From an uncultured Bifidobacterium sp. (lineage in GTDB: Bacteria; Actinomycetota; Actinomycetes; Actinomycetales; Bifidobacteriaceae): DNA of 52,786 bases. The stretch covers positions 1 through 52,786 of the forward strand of contig NZ_CALYOY010000012.1 of the NCBI RefSeq assembly GCF_945269915.1, written 5' to 3'. Below are positions 26,778-35,537 of the stretch, one piece after another. How positions within the stretch are numbered: the stretch's first letter is position 1; each line of letters starts with the position of its first letter. The translations under genes were made by a program, and so were the position numbers. The notes beneath the pieces are model-generated. The model was given only the letters and a program-made list of their open reading frames with translations, did no database searches and was not told where the DNA came from.

Positions 26778-28472
26778 ATGGCCATCAATCCTCCAGTAGA
26801 CGCGACGCAGACCAAGGCCTGGGCGGCCCTGCAGACGCACTTCTCGGATTTGCAGAAGAACGGCATCGACCTGCGGTCGTGGTTCGCCGAAGACCCCCGG
26901 CGCACAGAGCGGTTGAGCTTCGATGCCGCCGACCTCCACTTCGACCTGTCCAAGAACCTGATCAAGCCCGAGACCCTGACCCTCCTTGCCCAGCTCGGCA
27001 GGGAGGTCGGCCTCGACCAGCGCATCGAAGCCATGTTCCAGGGCGAGCACATCAACAACACCGAGGACCGTGCCGTTCTGCACACCGCACTGCGTCGGCC
27101 CGAGGAGGAGCGCGGCACCCTGATCGTCGACGGTCAGGATGTGGTGGGGGATGTGCGCGACACCCTCAAGCGGATCTACACCTTCGCCGACCAGGTCCGT
27201 TCCGGACAGTGGACCGGTGTCAGCGGCAAGAAGATCGAAACCGTGGTCAACATAGGAATCGGCGGGTCTGACCTTGGTCCGGTCATGGCCTATGAGGCCC
27301 TGAAGCCCTATGCGGATGCGGGCATCACCGCACGGTACGTCTCGAACATCGATCCCAACGACCTGGCCGAGAAGACCCGTGGACTCGATCCGGAGACCAC
27401 CCTCTTCATCATCGTCTCCAAGACCTTCACCACCCTGGAGACCCTGACCAATGCCCGTCAGGCACGGGCCTGGCTCCTGGACAGGCTCCAGGCCCAGGGC
27501 GCCGTGGATGGTTCCGAGGCCAAGTCGGCCGAGGCCATCCGTCGTCACTTCATCGCCGTATCCACGGCTCTCGACAAGGTCCAGGACTTCGGCATCGACC
27601 CCGCCAACGTGTTCGGTTTCTGGAACTGGGTCGGTGGCCGCTATTCGGTGGATTCGGCCGTCGGCACTTCCCTGGCCATCACCATCGGCCCCGACGGGTT
27701 CGAGGAGTTCCTGGCCGGGTTCCATGCCATCGACCGCTACTTCCGCGACACCCCCCTGGAGAAGAACGTCGTGGCCCTGATGGGTCTGCTGAACGTCTGG
27801 TATGTCAACTTCTTCGGTGCCCATTCCCATGCCGTCCTGCCCTATGACCAGTACCTGCACCGCTTCCCGGCTTACCTGCAGCAGCTGACCATGGAGTCCA
27901 ACGGCAAGTCGGTGCGCTGGGACGGCACCCCCGTGACCTCCCTGACCGGCGAGATCTTCTGGGGAGAGCCCGGCACCAACGGACAGCATGCCTTCTACCA
28001 GCTGATCCACCAGGGGACCAGGCTGATTCCCTCCGATTTCATCGCCTTCGCCAACACCCCCAACCCCGCCAGGGATGGGGACCAGGACGTCCACGAGCTC
28101 TTCCTGGCCAACTACTTCGCCCAGACCAAGGCACTGGCCTTCGGCAAGACGGCCGACGAGGTGCGCGCCGAGGGGACCGATGAGTCCATCGTCCCGGCCC
28201 GTGTCTTCACCGGCAACCGACCCACCACCTCCATCTTCGGCGATGCCCTGACCCCCAGGTCCCTGGGAGAACTGATCGCCCTCTACGAGCACATCACCCT
28301 GACCGAGGGCACCGTCTGGGGGGTCGACTCATTCGACCAGTGGGGTGTCGAGCTGGGCAAGAAGCTGGCCAAGGAGATCACTCCGGCCATCTCCCGTGAC
28401 GACCAGGCCCTGGCCGCCCAGGACCAGTCCACGCGCTCCCTGATTCAGTATTATCGGGATCATCGTCGCTGA
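26778..28472 (+). CDS. pgi: Glucose-6-phosphate isomerase
   Basis: A 564-residue enzyme interconverting glucose 6-phosphate and fructose 6-phosphate, the step that feeds the bifidobacterial fructose-6-phosphate phosphoketolase pathway. Conserved parts are [18 protein letters not shown] (about residues 157-174), [16 protein letters not shown] and [26 protein letters not shown] lies 9 bases before the ATG of MAINPPVD; an ATG two codons earlier (26772) is an alternative. The 250 bases upstream contain the hairpin of the previous gene and an A/T-richer stretch (about 26645-26715) that probably holds the promoter. Confidence 0.97.
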   Translation: MAINPPVDATQTKAWAALQTHFSDLQKNGIDLRSWFAEDPRRTERLSFDAADLHFDLSKNLIKPETLTLLAQLGREVGLDQRIEAMFQGEHINNTEDRAVLHTALRRPEEERGTLIVDGQDVVGDVRDTLKRIYTFADQVRSGQWTGVSGKKIETVVNIGIGGSDLGPVMAYEALKPYADAGITARYVSNIDPNDLAEKTRGLDPETTLFIIVSKTFTTLETLTNARQARAWLLDRLQAQGAVDGSEAKSAEAIRRHFIAVSTALDKVQDFGIDPANVFGFWNWVGGRYSVDSAVGTSLAITIGPDGFEEFLAGFHAIDRYFRDTPLEKNVVALMGLLNVWYVNFFGAHSHAVLPYDQYLHRFPAYLQQLTMESNGKSVRWDGTPVTSLTGEIFWGEPGTNGQHAFYQLIHQGTRLIPSDFIAFANTPNPARDGDQDVHELFLANYFAQTKALAFGKTADEVRAEGTDESIVPARVFTGNRPTTSIFGDALTPRSLGELIALYEHITLTEGTVWGVDSFDQWGVELGKKLAKEITPAISRDDQALAAQDQSTRSLIQYYRDHRR

Positions 28473-28568
28473 TCGCCGGCCCGGGCCCCGGTCCCTGCCT
28501 GGTGTATCATTGAACAGTTGCAATGCCGGAGTGGGAGCTGCCGCATAGGTTCCCCTCCTTGTGGTCCA

Positions 28569-28617
28569 GCCGGTTCATGGCCGGCGGATCGGCGTATCCC
28601 GACGGCAGACCGTCGGG
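28569..28617 (+). promoter_or_regulatory. Two adjacent hairpins in the rplS leader
   Basis: Within the 222-base gap before rplS, GCCGG (28569-28573) pairs with CCGGC (28581-28585). Then CCCGACGG (28598-28605) pairs perfectly with CCGTCGGG (28610-28617) around a CAGA tetraloop. The long untranslated leader and tight second stem suggest a structured mRNA element, perhaps for feedback by L19. I cannot match it to a named leader family. Confidence 0.45.
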
Positions 28618-28694
28618 CTCGGGTACGGCCCTTCTGTCGAAGACGGGATGGGCCTGGAACATGGGTCGGTATGCGGCGGCCGTGGAGGAACAGC

Positions 28695-29063
28695 ATGAAC
28701 GCCATTCAGGAATTCGATGCCAGCCACATGAAGCCCGCGGAGGAGATTCCGGACTTCCGCCCCGGCGATACCGTCGAGGTCAATGTGAACATCAAGGAAG
28801 GCAACAACACCCGTATCCAGGCTTTCACCGGCGTGGTGATCGCCCGTCATGGTGCCGGTGTGCGTGAGACCATCCTCGTACGCAAGGTCAGCTTCGGTGT
28901 GGGTGTGGAGCGTCGCTTCCCCCTGCACTCCCCGCAGATCGATTCCATCAAGGTCCTGCGGCATGGTCGCGTGCGTCGCGCCAAGCTCTATTACCTGCGC
29001 AACCTGCACGGCAAGGCCGCACGTATCGTCGAGCGTCGCGACAACAAGGCCGAGACCAGGTAG
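28695..29063 (+). CDS. rplS: 50S ribosomal protein L19
   Basis: A 122-residue ribosomal protein at the subunit interface. [35 protein letters not shown] and [28 protein letters not shown] are typical. GGAGGAACAGC precedes the ATG at 28695; the frame remains open upstream through the leader but carries no conserved sequence. A terminator follows, so it is probably a single-gene unit. Confidence 0.98.
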   Translation: MNAIQEFDASHMKPAEEIPDFRPGDTVEVNVNIKEGNNTRIQAFTGVVIARHGAGVRETILVRKVSFGVGVERRFPLHSPQIDSIKVLRHGRVRRAKLYYLRNLHGKAARIVERRDNKAETR

Positions 29064-29077
29064 GACCGTCCTTGTCG

Positions 29078-29108
29078 ACCCGGAGGCCGTTCAGGTCCCC
29101 GGGTTTTT
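29078..29108 (+). terminator. Rho-independent terminator of rplS
   Basis: ACCCGG (29078-29083) pairs with CCGGGT (29099-29104), and the stem runs into five T (29104-29108). It lies 15 bases beyond the rplS stop codon. It has a clear U-tract, unlike most hairpins in this window. Confidence 0.7.
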
Positions 29109-29226
29109 GTTATCCCGCCGGGTAGGGTATATGAATGAGGGGCCGTTGCAGGTGAATGGCGGTCGAGGGTCGGATCCGACCCGGACCTGGAAGGGATTTC
29201 GGACGGTGCAAGCAGAAGGAGCAGGC

Positions 29227-29994
29227 ATGTCGGTTCCCCAGTCAGGTGATATACGGACGGGTTTTGCCCCCAGGCACCGTTCCAGGGCCTCGCTCAGGGT
29301 CGAAGGCGACCCCATCGCCCCCTACGACGGGGGCGGCACCGATCCTGCATCGAACGAAGGACCCACTCAGGACAACGGGTCCGGATCCCTGATCCAGTTC
29401 CTTGTCGACCTGGTGGTTCTGGTGGTGGTCGTGGTCTTCTGTCGTCTGTTCATTCTGGCCCCTTTCGTCATTCCTTCGGGCTCCATGGAGGAAACCCTGG
29501 GCATCAACGACCGAATCTTCACCACCAACGGTCTGACCAGGTTCCTGGCCAAACCCCGCAGGGGGGACGTGGTGGTCTTCACCGACCCGGCCAATTGGCT
29601 GGCGGATGCGTCACCGGACGGGCATAACAGCAACTACCTGGTCAAGCGGCTGATCGGCATGCCCGGCGACACGGTGGCCTGCAAGGGGAAGGGGCATCCG
29701 GTCACGGTCAACGGGGTCGCCCTGGACGAAAGCTCCTACCTGAGGCCCGGCGCCCAGCCCAGTGATTTTCCCTTCACGGCCACCGTCAAGGCCGGCTACG
29801 TCTTCGTCATGGGAGACAACCGCTCCAATTCGGCGGATTCCCGTTATCATCTCAATGATGGGAATGAGGGTCAGGTACCCATGGGGAACATCAAGGGCAC
29901 GGCCATGGTGACCTACTATCCCATCAGCAGCTGGAAGCTGCTGAACAACCGGCACCCGGTCTTCGATGCCGTTCCGGACAGGCAGCCCAGGTAG
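29227..29994 (+). CDS. lepB: Signal peptidase I
   Basis: A 255-residue membrane serine protease that removes signal peptides from exported proteins. A long polar N-terminus (about 57 residues) precedes one membrane helix (LIQFLVDLVVLVVVVVFCRL). The catalytic Ser86 lies in PSGSMEETL and Lys140 in VKRLIGMPGD. GYVFVMGDNRSNSADSR is the conserved box E. AGAAGGAG stands 6 bases before the ATG of MSVPQSG. The next gene, rnhB, begins 9 bases after its stop, giving the common lepB-rnhB pair. It is one possible processor of the pilins encoded about 5 kb downstream. Confidence 0.95.
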   Translation: MSVPQSGDIRTGFAPRHRSRASLRVEGDPIAPYDGGGTDPASNEGPTQDNGSGSLIQFLVDLVVLVVVVVFCRLFILAPFVIPSGSMEETLGINDRIFTTNGLTRFLAKPRRGDVVVFTDPANWLADASPDGHNSNYLVKRLIGMPGDTVACKGKGHPVTVNGVALDESSYLRPGAQPSDFPFTATVKAGYVFVMGDNRSNSADSRYHLNDGNEGQVPMGNIKGTAMVTYYPISSWKLLNNRHPVFDAVPDRQPR

Positions 29995-30003
29995 GCGGCA
30001 GGG

Positions 30004-30690
30004 ATGCACCCCATACCCACCCTGACCCTGGAGACGGAACTGGCCGCCGGGGGGTCGGATTATGTGTTCGGTCTGGACGAGGTGGGGCGCGGAGCCCTGG
30101 CCGGGCCCGTCATGGTGGGCGTGGTGGCACTCAGATCATGCGATCTTCCCGGGCTGAAGGTTCCCGAGGGGGTGGCCGATTCCAAGATGCTGACCCCTGT
30201 CCGCCGCACGGCCATATACCTGGACCTTGAGGACTGGGCTGCAGCCTGGGCCGTGGGTGCCGCCTCCAACCGTGAAATCGACCAGTGGGGGATCACCCAC
30301 GCCCTGGGCATAGCCGCCCTGCGCGCCCTGGCCGACATCGAGACCCGGCTGGGCATGGGGGCCGAATCCAACACGTCGGCCATCCTGGACGGCCCCAGCG
30401 ACTACATCACCAAGGCCGCAGACAGCTTCGACGCCCCCGACCTGGCCATCCTGCCGGCAATCACCACCAAGGTCAGGGGGGATGCATCCTGCGCCACGGT
30501 CGCCAGTGCCGCGGTCATAGCCAAGGTGACCAGGGACCGGTTCATGGTCGACCTGGCCGGGCAACGTGACGACCTGGCCCCCTACCAATGGGAGCGGAAC
30601 AAGGGGTACGGCTCGCCTGCACATATGGCGGCCATCAGGCGATACGGGCCCAGTGACCTGCATCGGGTCAGCTGGCATCTGACCGGCTGA
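30004..30690 (+). CDS. rnhB: Ribonuclease HII
   Basis: A 228-residue enzyme that nicks RNA in RNA-DNA hybrids and removes misincorporated ribonucleotides. The metal-binding motif FGLDEVGRGALAGPV is at residues 22-36, with the second and third acids in VADSKML and ILDGPSDY. GYGSPAHMAAIRRYGPSDLHRVSW is the conserved C-terminus. Its last codons lie inside a 20-bp perfect inverted repeat that spans the stop codon. Confidence 0.96.
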   Translation: MHPIPTLTLETELAAGGSDYVFGLDEVGRGALAGPVMVGVVALRSCDLPGLKVPEGVADSKMLTPVRRTAIYLDLEDWAAAWAVGAASNREIDQWGITHALGIAALRALADIETRLGMGAESNTSAILDGPSDYITKAADSFDAPDLAILPAITTKVRGDASCATVASAAVIAKVTRDRFMVDLAGQRDDLAPYQWERNKGYGSPAHMAAIRRYGPSDLHRVSWHLTG

Positions 30691-30705
30691 CCCGATGCAG
30701 GTCAC
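30653..30705. terminator. 20-bp perfect inverted repeat spanning the rnhB stop codon
   Basis: The arms at 30653-30672 and 30686-30705 are exactly complementary over 20 bp (left arm begins GTGACCTGCATC, right arm ends GATGCAGGTCAC), with a 13-base loop. The rnhB stop TGA (30688-30690) is inside the right arm. No U-tract follows. It would act as a strong U-less terminator ahead of the LacI gene that starts at 30771. Confidence 0.75.
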
Positions 30706-30770
30706 CGGTGTCCTCCCCGCGCCGGGCTATGATCGGAGCAGTCGAGACGGGTTTCGGGAAGAAGGATCAC

Positions 30771-31892
30771 ATGCCTCCAGGCAGCAGGGAACGCCACCGT
30801 TCCAATCGCCCTTCCATGTTCGAAGTGGCCCGGTTGGCGGGGGTGTCCCACCAGACCGTCTCACGGGTCATCAACAAGTCCAAGGACGTTTCGGAACCCA
30901 CCCGCCGAAAAGTGGAAGAGGCCATACGGCAGTTGGGATATCGGCCCAGTAACTCTGCCCGGGCCCTGGCCTCCAGCCACAGCAGGACCATCGGACTGGT
31001 TGCCGGAGGGGTCAGCCTGTTCGGACCGGTATCCACCATCACGGCCATCGAGACGGTGGCGCGCTCGCACGGTTTATTCATGTCGGTCATGATGGTCAAC
31101 GAGGCCGCTTGTACCCTCCATGGCTTCCAGGAACTGTGTGGCACCTTCCTGGAGCAGAACGTCGACGCCTTCATCTTCATCACCCCCACCGATACGATGT
31201 TCCAGGCGGCCTGCCAGGTGAATGTGACCCAGCCGCGGATCGTCGTCACCTCCACCCACGGGTCGATGAGCATCGAGGAGGCACTGAGCCACAATCTGGG
31301 CTCCGACCGGGTGGCCCTGACGGGAATCGACCAGTGGGGGGCCATCCAGCAGGTGGCCAGGCAGCTGGTGCAGTTGGGGCACCGCAGGGTCCTGTATATG
31401 GCAGGCCCACCAGAATGGCGCGATGCCTCGACCCGCCTGGCCTCCTGGTGGAAGGCCTGCGCACGGTACCATGTCAAGACCGCCGTGGTCCATGCCCGCA
31501 GCTGGGAGTCGGCCGAATCGTACACCTTGATGAACCACCTGATCGATCAGCGGGGCATGAACGGCACTTCCATGCCCACGGCCGTGGTCACCGCCAATGA
31601 CAACCAGGCCGTGGGGGTGGCCCGCTCCCTCCAGGAGCATGGACTTCGGATACCGCAGGATGTCAGCCTGGTGGGATTCGACGACATCCCCACGGTCGAC
31701 AACCTGAACCCGCCCCTGTCGACGGTCCGTCCCAGATTCGAGGAGTTGGGCACCGCCACCATGCGGCAGCTCCTGGCCATGCTCCACCAGGGTCAACCCG
31801 TGGAGTTCCCGGCAACCAGACATGGGGTGGGGCTCATCCAGGCCGACGTGGTACCCCGGCGGTCACTGGGCAGGGCCGTTCGGCGGTCCTGA
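30771..31892 (+). CDS. LacI-family transcriptional regulator (likely arabinose-gene regulator)
   Basis: A 373-residue regulator. The helix-turn-helix FEVARLAGVSHQTVSRVINK lies at about residues 16-35, followed by the hinge and a sugar-binding-type effector domain ending in PLSTVRPRFEELGTATM. GAAGGATCAC precedes the ATG of MPPGSRER; two in-frame upstream starts lack a good ribosome-binding site. It is directly upstream of the araB-like and araA genes in the same orientation, with a LacI-type operator in the gap, so I infer it controls arabinose use. The effector is not visible. Confidence 0.92.
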   Translation: MPPGSRERHRSNRPSMFEVARLAGVSHQTVSRVINKSKDVSEPTRRKVEEAIRQLGYRPSNSARALASSHSRTIGLVAGGVSLFGPVSTITAIETVARSHGLFMSVMMVNEAACTLHGFQELCGTFLEQNVDAFIFITPTDTMFQAACQVNVTQPRIVVTSTHGSMSIEEALSHNLGSDRVALTGIDQWGAIQQVARQLVQLGHRRVLYMAGPPEWRDASTRLASWWKACARYHVKTAVVHARSWESAESYTLMNHLIDQRGMNGTSMPTAVVTANDNQAVGVARSLQEHGLRIPQDVSLVGFDDIPTVDNLNPPLSTVRPRFEELGTATMRQLLAMLHQGQPVEFPATRHGVGLIQADVVPRRSLGRAVRRS

Positions 31893-31952
31893 GATTCACC
31901 CGACCCCCGTTTGCCTGATCCGCTTGTCACGACTAGACTTGTCACTGGATTA

Positions 31953-31966
31953 TGTGAGCGTTAACA
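31953..31966. promoter_or_regulatory. LacI-type operator upstream of the arabinose genes
   Basis: TGTGAGCGTTAACA is an imperfect palindrome (five of seven symmetric pairs) centred on CG, in the style of LacI-family sites. It directly overlaps the end of a possible -10 element (GATTAT, 31948-31953) that lies 18 bases after TTGTCA (31924-31929). Binding would block araB-araA transcription. The site differs from the two at the GH172 locus, consistent with a different repressor. Confidence 0.6.
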
Positions 31967-32033
31967 GTCCTTGTTGGCGGAGGTCAAGACGTGCCTCCCG
32001 GGCCACGAGGACGGCCAGGCAGAGGAGCGGACC

Positions 32034-33647
32034 ATGGAAGCTGACACCGGTAAGGACCTCGCCCAGGAGATTCAGGCAGGCAGGACCTCCCTGGGCATCG
32101 AGCTGGGCTCGACGAGAATCAAGGCCATCCTGATCGACAGGGGGTACCAGACGCTGGCCGAGGGGGATTTCGCATGGGAGAACCAGCTCAAGGACGGACT
32201 GTGGACCTACTCCCTGGACCAGGTGTGGCAGGGGGTGCAGGGTGCCTATGCCGCCCTGGCCGCCCAGGTCAAGGAACGCTACGGGGTGGCACTGACCCGG
32301 ATGGGCGCCATTGGATTCTCGGCCATGATGCATGGCTATCTGGCCTTCGACAAGGACGACCGGCTCCTGGTTCCCTTCCGCACGTGGCGCAACACCAACA
32401 CCAGCCAGGCCCACGAACGGCTCTCGCGGATCTTCCGGGTCAACATCCCCGAGCGCTGGTCCATAGCCCACCTCTACCAGGCCATTCTCGGCGGGGAGGA
32501 ACACGTGGACAGGGTGGACTTCATCACCACCCTGTCCGGGTATGTGCACTGGCGGCTCACAGGGCGCAAGGTCCTGGGCATCGGAGACGGATCGGGCATG
32601 TTCCCGGTTGATTCCCGCCGCCATTGCTTCGACCAGGCCATGCTGGACACCTTCGACCATCTGCCTGAGGTCAAGTCCCGGCCCTGGGCCATCCGCGACA
32701 TACTCCCCAAGCTCCTGGTGGCCGGGGAGGATGCGGGATCCCTGACCGAGGAGGGGGCACGCCTGCTGGATCCCACCGGTACCCTGGAACCCGGCGCGGC
32801 CATGGCTCCGCCCGAAGGCGATGCCGGAACCGGCATGGTGGCCACCAACTCCGTGCGGCCCAGGACGGGTAATGTGTCGGCGGGCACGTCCATCTTCGCC
32901 ATGGTGGTCCTGGAGGACCGGATGGAGCGCCTCCACCCCGAGGTGGACCCGGTGGCCACCCCGGCAGGCGACCCGGCAGGTATGAGCCATGCCAACAACT
33001 TCACCTCCGACCTGAACGCCTGGGTCGGTCTTTTCCGTGACTTCACCGAGGCGGCAGGGCTCAGGATGGATGACGACGAACTCTATGCCACCCTCTTCAA
33101 CCTGGCCCTTCAAGGCGACAAGGACGCAGGCGGCCTGATCAACTACTGCTTCTATTCCGGAGAATTCCTGGCCGGCCTGGAGGAGGGCCGTCCGGTCTTC
33201 GCCAGGGGGCCGGAGAGCCGTATGAACCTGGCCAACTTCATGCGGGCCCAGCTCTTCTCGGCCTTCGCCCCGGTGACGATCGGCATGGATGTGATGACCC
33301 GGCAGGAGAGTGTTCGCGTGGATTCCCTGGTCGGACACGGCGGCATCTTCGCCACCCCGAAGGTGGCTCAGAAGATCCTGGCCGCCGCTTTCGACACACC
33401 CATCCGGGTCATGTCGACGGCGGCCGAGGGCGGCGCCTGGGGCATGGCCGTTCTAGCCGACTATCTGAATCATACCGACCAGACCCTGGCGGATTATCTG
33501 GATTCCAAGGTCTTCGCGGGGGTCGAATCAAGTGTGGAGGAACCCGATCCAGAAGACGTCAAGGGGTTCCGCGCATTCTTCGAACGCTTCTCCCGGTCCC
33601 TGCCCATCGAGCAGGAGGCCGTCAGGACCATACCCTTGGAGGGTTGA
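32034..33647 (+). CDS. FGGY-family carbohydrate kinase (AraB-like, probable L-ribulokinase)
   Basis: A 537-residue sugar kinase. The N-terminal phosphate-binding segment LGIELGSTRIKAILID (about residues 22-37), GFSAMMHGYLAFD, and the second actin-like domain with GNVSAGTSIFAMVVLED and STAAEGGAWGMAVLADY are typical of the FGGY fold. AGAGGAG stands 7 bases before the ATG of MEADTGKD. Its position 64 bases before araA strongly suggests it phosphorylates L-ribulose. The family also includes xylulokinases, so substrate is inferred from context. The usual third gene, araD, is missing from this cluster. Confidence 0.85.
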   Translation: MEADTGKDLAQEIQAGRTSLGIELGSTRIKAILIDRGYQTLAEGDFAWENQLKDGLWTYSLDQVWQGVQGAYAALAAQVKERYGVALTRMGAIGFSAMMHGYLAFDKDDRLLVPFRTWRNTNTSQAHERLSRIFRVNIPERWSIAHLYQAILGGEEHVDRVDFITTLSGYVHWRLTGRKVLGIGDGSGMFPVDSRRHCFDQAMLDTFDHLPEVKSRPWAIRDILPKLLVAGEDAGSLTEEGARLLDPTGTLEPGAAMAPPEGDAGTGMVATNSVRPRTGNVSAGTSIFAMVVLEDRMERLHPEVDPVATPAGDPAGMSHANNFTSDLNAWVGLFRDFTEAAGLRMDDDELYATLFNLALQGDKDAGGLINYCFYSGEFLAGLEEGRPVFARGPESRMNLANFMRAQLFSAFAPVTIGMDVMTRQESVRVDSLVGHGGIFATPKVAQKILAAAFDTPIRVMSTAAEGGAWGMAVLADYLNHTDQTLADYLDSKVFAGVESSVEEPDPEDVKGFRAFFERFSRSLPIEQEAVRTIPLEG

Positions 33648-33711
33648 AGCGCCTGACCCTTGGAGCCCACAGGACCATAATTCCATCAATATCAATCAAT
33701 AAGGAGCAATC

Positions 33712-35226
33712 ATGGCAATGACGGATCCCTTCCAGGGCAAAGAGCTCTGGTTCGCCGTAGGCTCGCAGGACCTCTACGGGGAGGAAACCCTGCAGCAGGT
33801 GGCCATTCAGGCCGCCGACATAGCAAAGACCCTGAATGATTCGGGCCGTATCCCGGTCGGGCTTGTGCTCAAGCCCATTTTGAAGGATTCGGACTCCATC
33901 AGGAATTTCATGGTCCAGGCCTCATCCGACCCGGCCTGCATCGGAATCGTGGCCTGGATGCACACCTTCAGCCCCGCCAAGATGTGGATTCGCGGTCTGG
34001 AGCAATTACGCAAGCCCCTTCTCCAGTTGAACACCCAGCACCATGTCGAGATTCCCTGGGAGACCATCGACATGGACTTCATGAATCTGAACCAGTCGGC
34101 CCATGGTGACCGGGAGTTCGGGTATATCCTGACCCGTCTGGGCATTCCCCGCAAGATCGTCGTGGGGCATTACACCGATCCGGAGGTTGCGGAAAGAATC
34201 GGAACCTGGGCCCGGGCTTGTGCCGGTTGGGATGCGGCCAACTCGATGAAGGTCTGCCGTTGGGGCGACAATATGCGCGATGTCGCTGTTACCGAGGGCG
34301 ACAAGACCGAAGCCGAGCGCGTCTTCGGGGTCTCCGTGAATACCTGGCCGGTCAATGAGCTGGTGGCCCATGTGGATGCGGTCAAGGACGACCAGGTCAT
34401 GGATCTGATCGAGGATTACAAACGCAGCTACGAGGTCGCTCCCGAACTCCTGGATTCCCGTTATGACTCCCTGGTGGTTGCCGCCAGGGAGGAGGCCGGC
34501 ATGCGCAACATGCTCCAGGAGGTCGGAGCCACGGCCGCGGTGGACAACTTCCAGGACCTGGGCGGTCTGCGTCAGTTGCCGGGTGTCGGTGCCCAGCGTC
34601 TGATGGCCGATGGGTACGGGTTCTCGGCCGAAGGCGACTGGAAGACCTCGGTCCTGATTCGGATCGGGAACGTCATGGGTTACGGGCTCAAGGGCGGCTG
34701 TTCCCTCATGGAGGACTACTCATACAACTTCGTCCCCGGGCATGAGGAGATCATGGGTGCCCACATGCTGGAGGTCTCGCCCACCCTGCTGACCGAAGGC
34801 AGGCCCCGTCTGGAGATCCATCCACTTTCGATCGGTGATCGCGAGGATCCGGTCAGGCTGGTTTTCACGGCCACACCCTGCAAGGATGCGGTCGTGGTCT
34901 CTCTTGCCGATGTGCGCGAACGGTTCCGTCTGGTCATGAACGTGGTGGATCTGGTGGAACCCGGCGGCTCCCTGGCCAAGCTGCCCGTGGCCCGCGCCAT
35001 TTGGAAGCCGCGTCCCTCCTTGGAGATCTCGGCCGAGTGCTGGCTGCGTGCCGGTGCGGCCCACCACACCTGCATGACCACCACGGTCGGTCGTGAGGCC
35101 TGGGAGGACTTCGCCCGGATCGCCGGGGTCGAGCTGGCCGCCATCGACGAGAACACCAGCGCGGACCGGTTCACCAGCGATCTCGAATTGGCGGAGATGG
35201 TTCACCGACTCGACAACCGGCAATAA
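33712..35226 (+). CDS. araA: L-arabinose isomerase
   Basis: A 504-residue cytoplasmic metal-dependent isomerase converting L-arabinose to L-ribulose, close to the E. coli length of 500. The start [20 protein letters not shown] is diagnostic. Catalytic and metal-binding residues are present: Glu in [10 protein letters not shown], Glu in SLMEDYSYN, His in [10 protein letters not shown] and His in [20 protein letters not shown] precedes the ATG. It is followed by a clear terminator, so the unit is araB-like/araA only. Confidence 0.97.
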   Translation: MAMTDPFQGKELWFAVGSQDLYGEETLQQVAIQAADIAKTLNDSGRIPVGLVLKPILKDSDSIRNFMVQASSDPACIGIVAWMHTFSPAKMWIRGLEQLRKPLLQLNTQHHVEIPWETIDMDFMNLNQSAHGDREFGYILTRLGIPRKIVVGHYTDPEVAERIGTWARACAGWDAANSMKVCRWGDNMRDVAVTEGDKTEAERVFGVSVNTWPVNELVAHVDAVKDDQVMDLIEDYKRSYEVAPELLDSRYDSLVVAAREEAGMRNMLQEVGATAAVDNFQDLGGLRQLPGVGAQRLMADGYGFSAEGDWKTSVLIRIGNVMGYGLKGGCSLMEDYSYNFVPGHEEIMGAHMLEVSPTLLTEGRPRLEIHPLSIGDREDPVRLVFTATPCKDAVVVSLADVRERFRLVMNVVDLVEPGGSLAKLPVARAIWKPRPSLEISAECWLRAGAAHHTCMTTTVGREAWEDFARIAGVELAAIDENTSADRFTSDLELAEMVHRLDNRQ

Positions 35227-35537
35227 GACCTCCTAAGCCTGCCTTCTCCATCGCCTCGGGGCCCTGGTCCCGAGGCTTTTCCGTCTTCTTCGGTTCGGAT
35301 GGCTTGCCGCCCCCGGGCAACACGCCGCAACCGGTCGAAATATGACATACCGGACGCTCGCACGTTTGCGTAGTTTTACTTCATTCGCTAAACTCATGAA
35401 ATGGTATTGGGAGATGATATAGCAACGGCTCATGTCGAAGGGTCTATCGGGCCGGGGAATGAAAGATGTCAGGTAAAGCCGAAGTGTGTTGTTGCACATC
35501 GATCTGTACCGATTCAAAAAATAGAAGGGATGCATGC
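35227..35537. other. 311-base region between araA and the pilus locus
   Basis: It holds the araA terminator at its left end and an A/T-rich stretch (about 35340-35540) leading into the pilin gene. A weak possible promoter is TTGCGT (35366-35371), 17 bases, then TAAACT (35389-35394); this is below the quality at which I would list it separately. I see no gene. The base composition changes visibly here, becoming more A/T-rich on entering the pilus locus. Confidence 0.5.
35253..35280 (+). terminator. Rho-independent terminator of araA
   Basis: GCCTCGGG (35253-35260) pairs perfectly with CCCGAGGC (35269-35276) around an eight-base loop, followed by TTTT. It lies 27 bases after the araA stop codon and ends the arabinose operon. 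Confidence 0.85.

Noticed and set aside
26721..28292. 523-codon open frame opposite pgi
   Set aside because: Antisense shadow of a well-conserved enzyme, with low-complexity Gly/Val/Asp content.
31950..33338. 462-codon open frame opposite the FGGY kinase gene
   Set aside because: Antisense shadow; the + strand carries complete FGGY motifs and a good ribosome-binding site.
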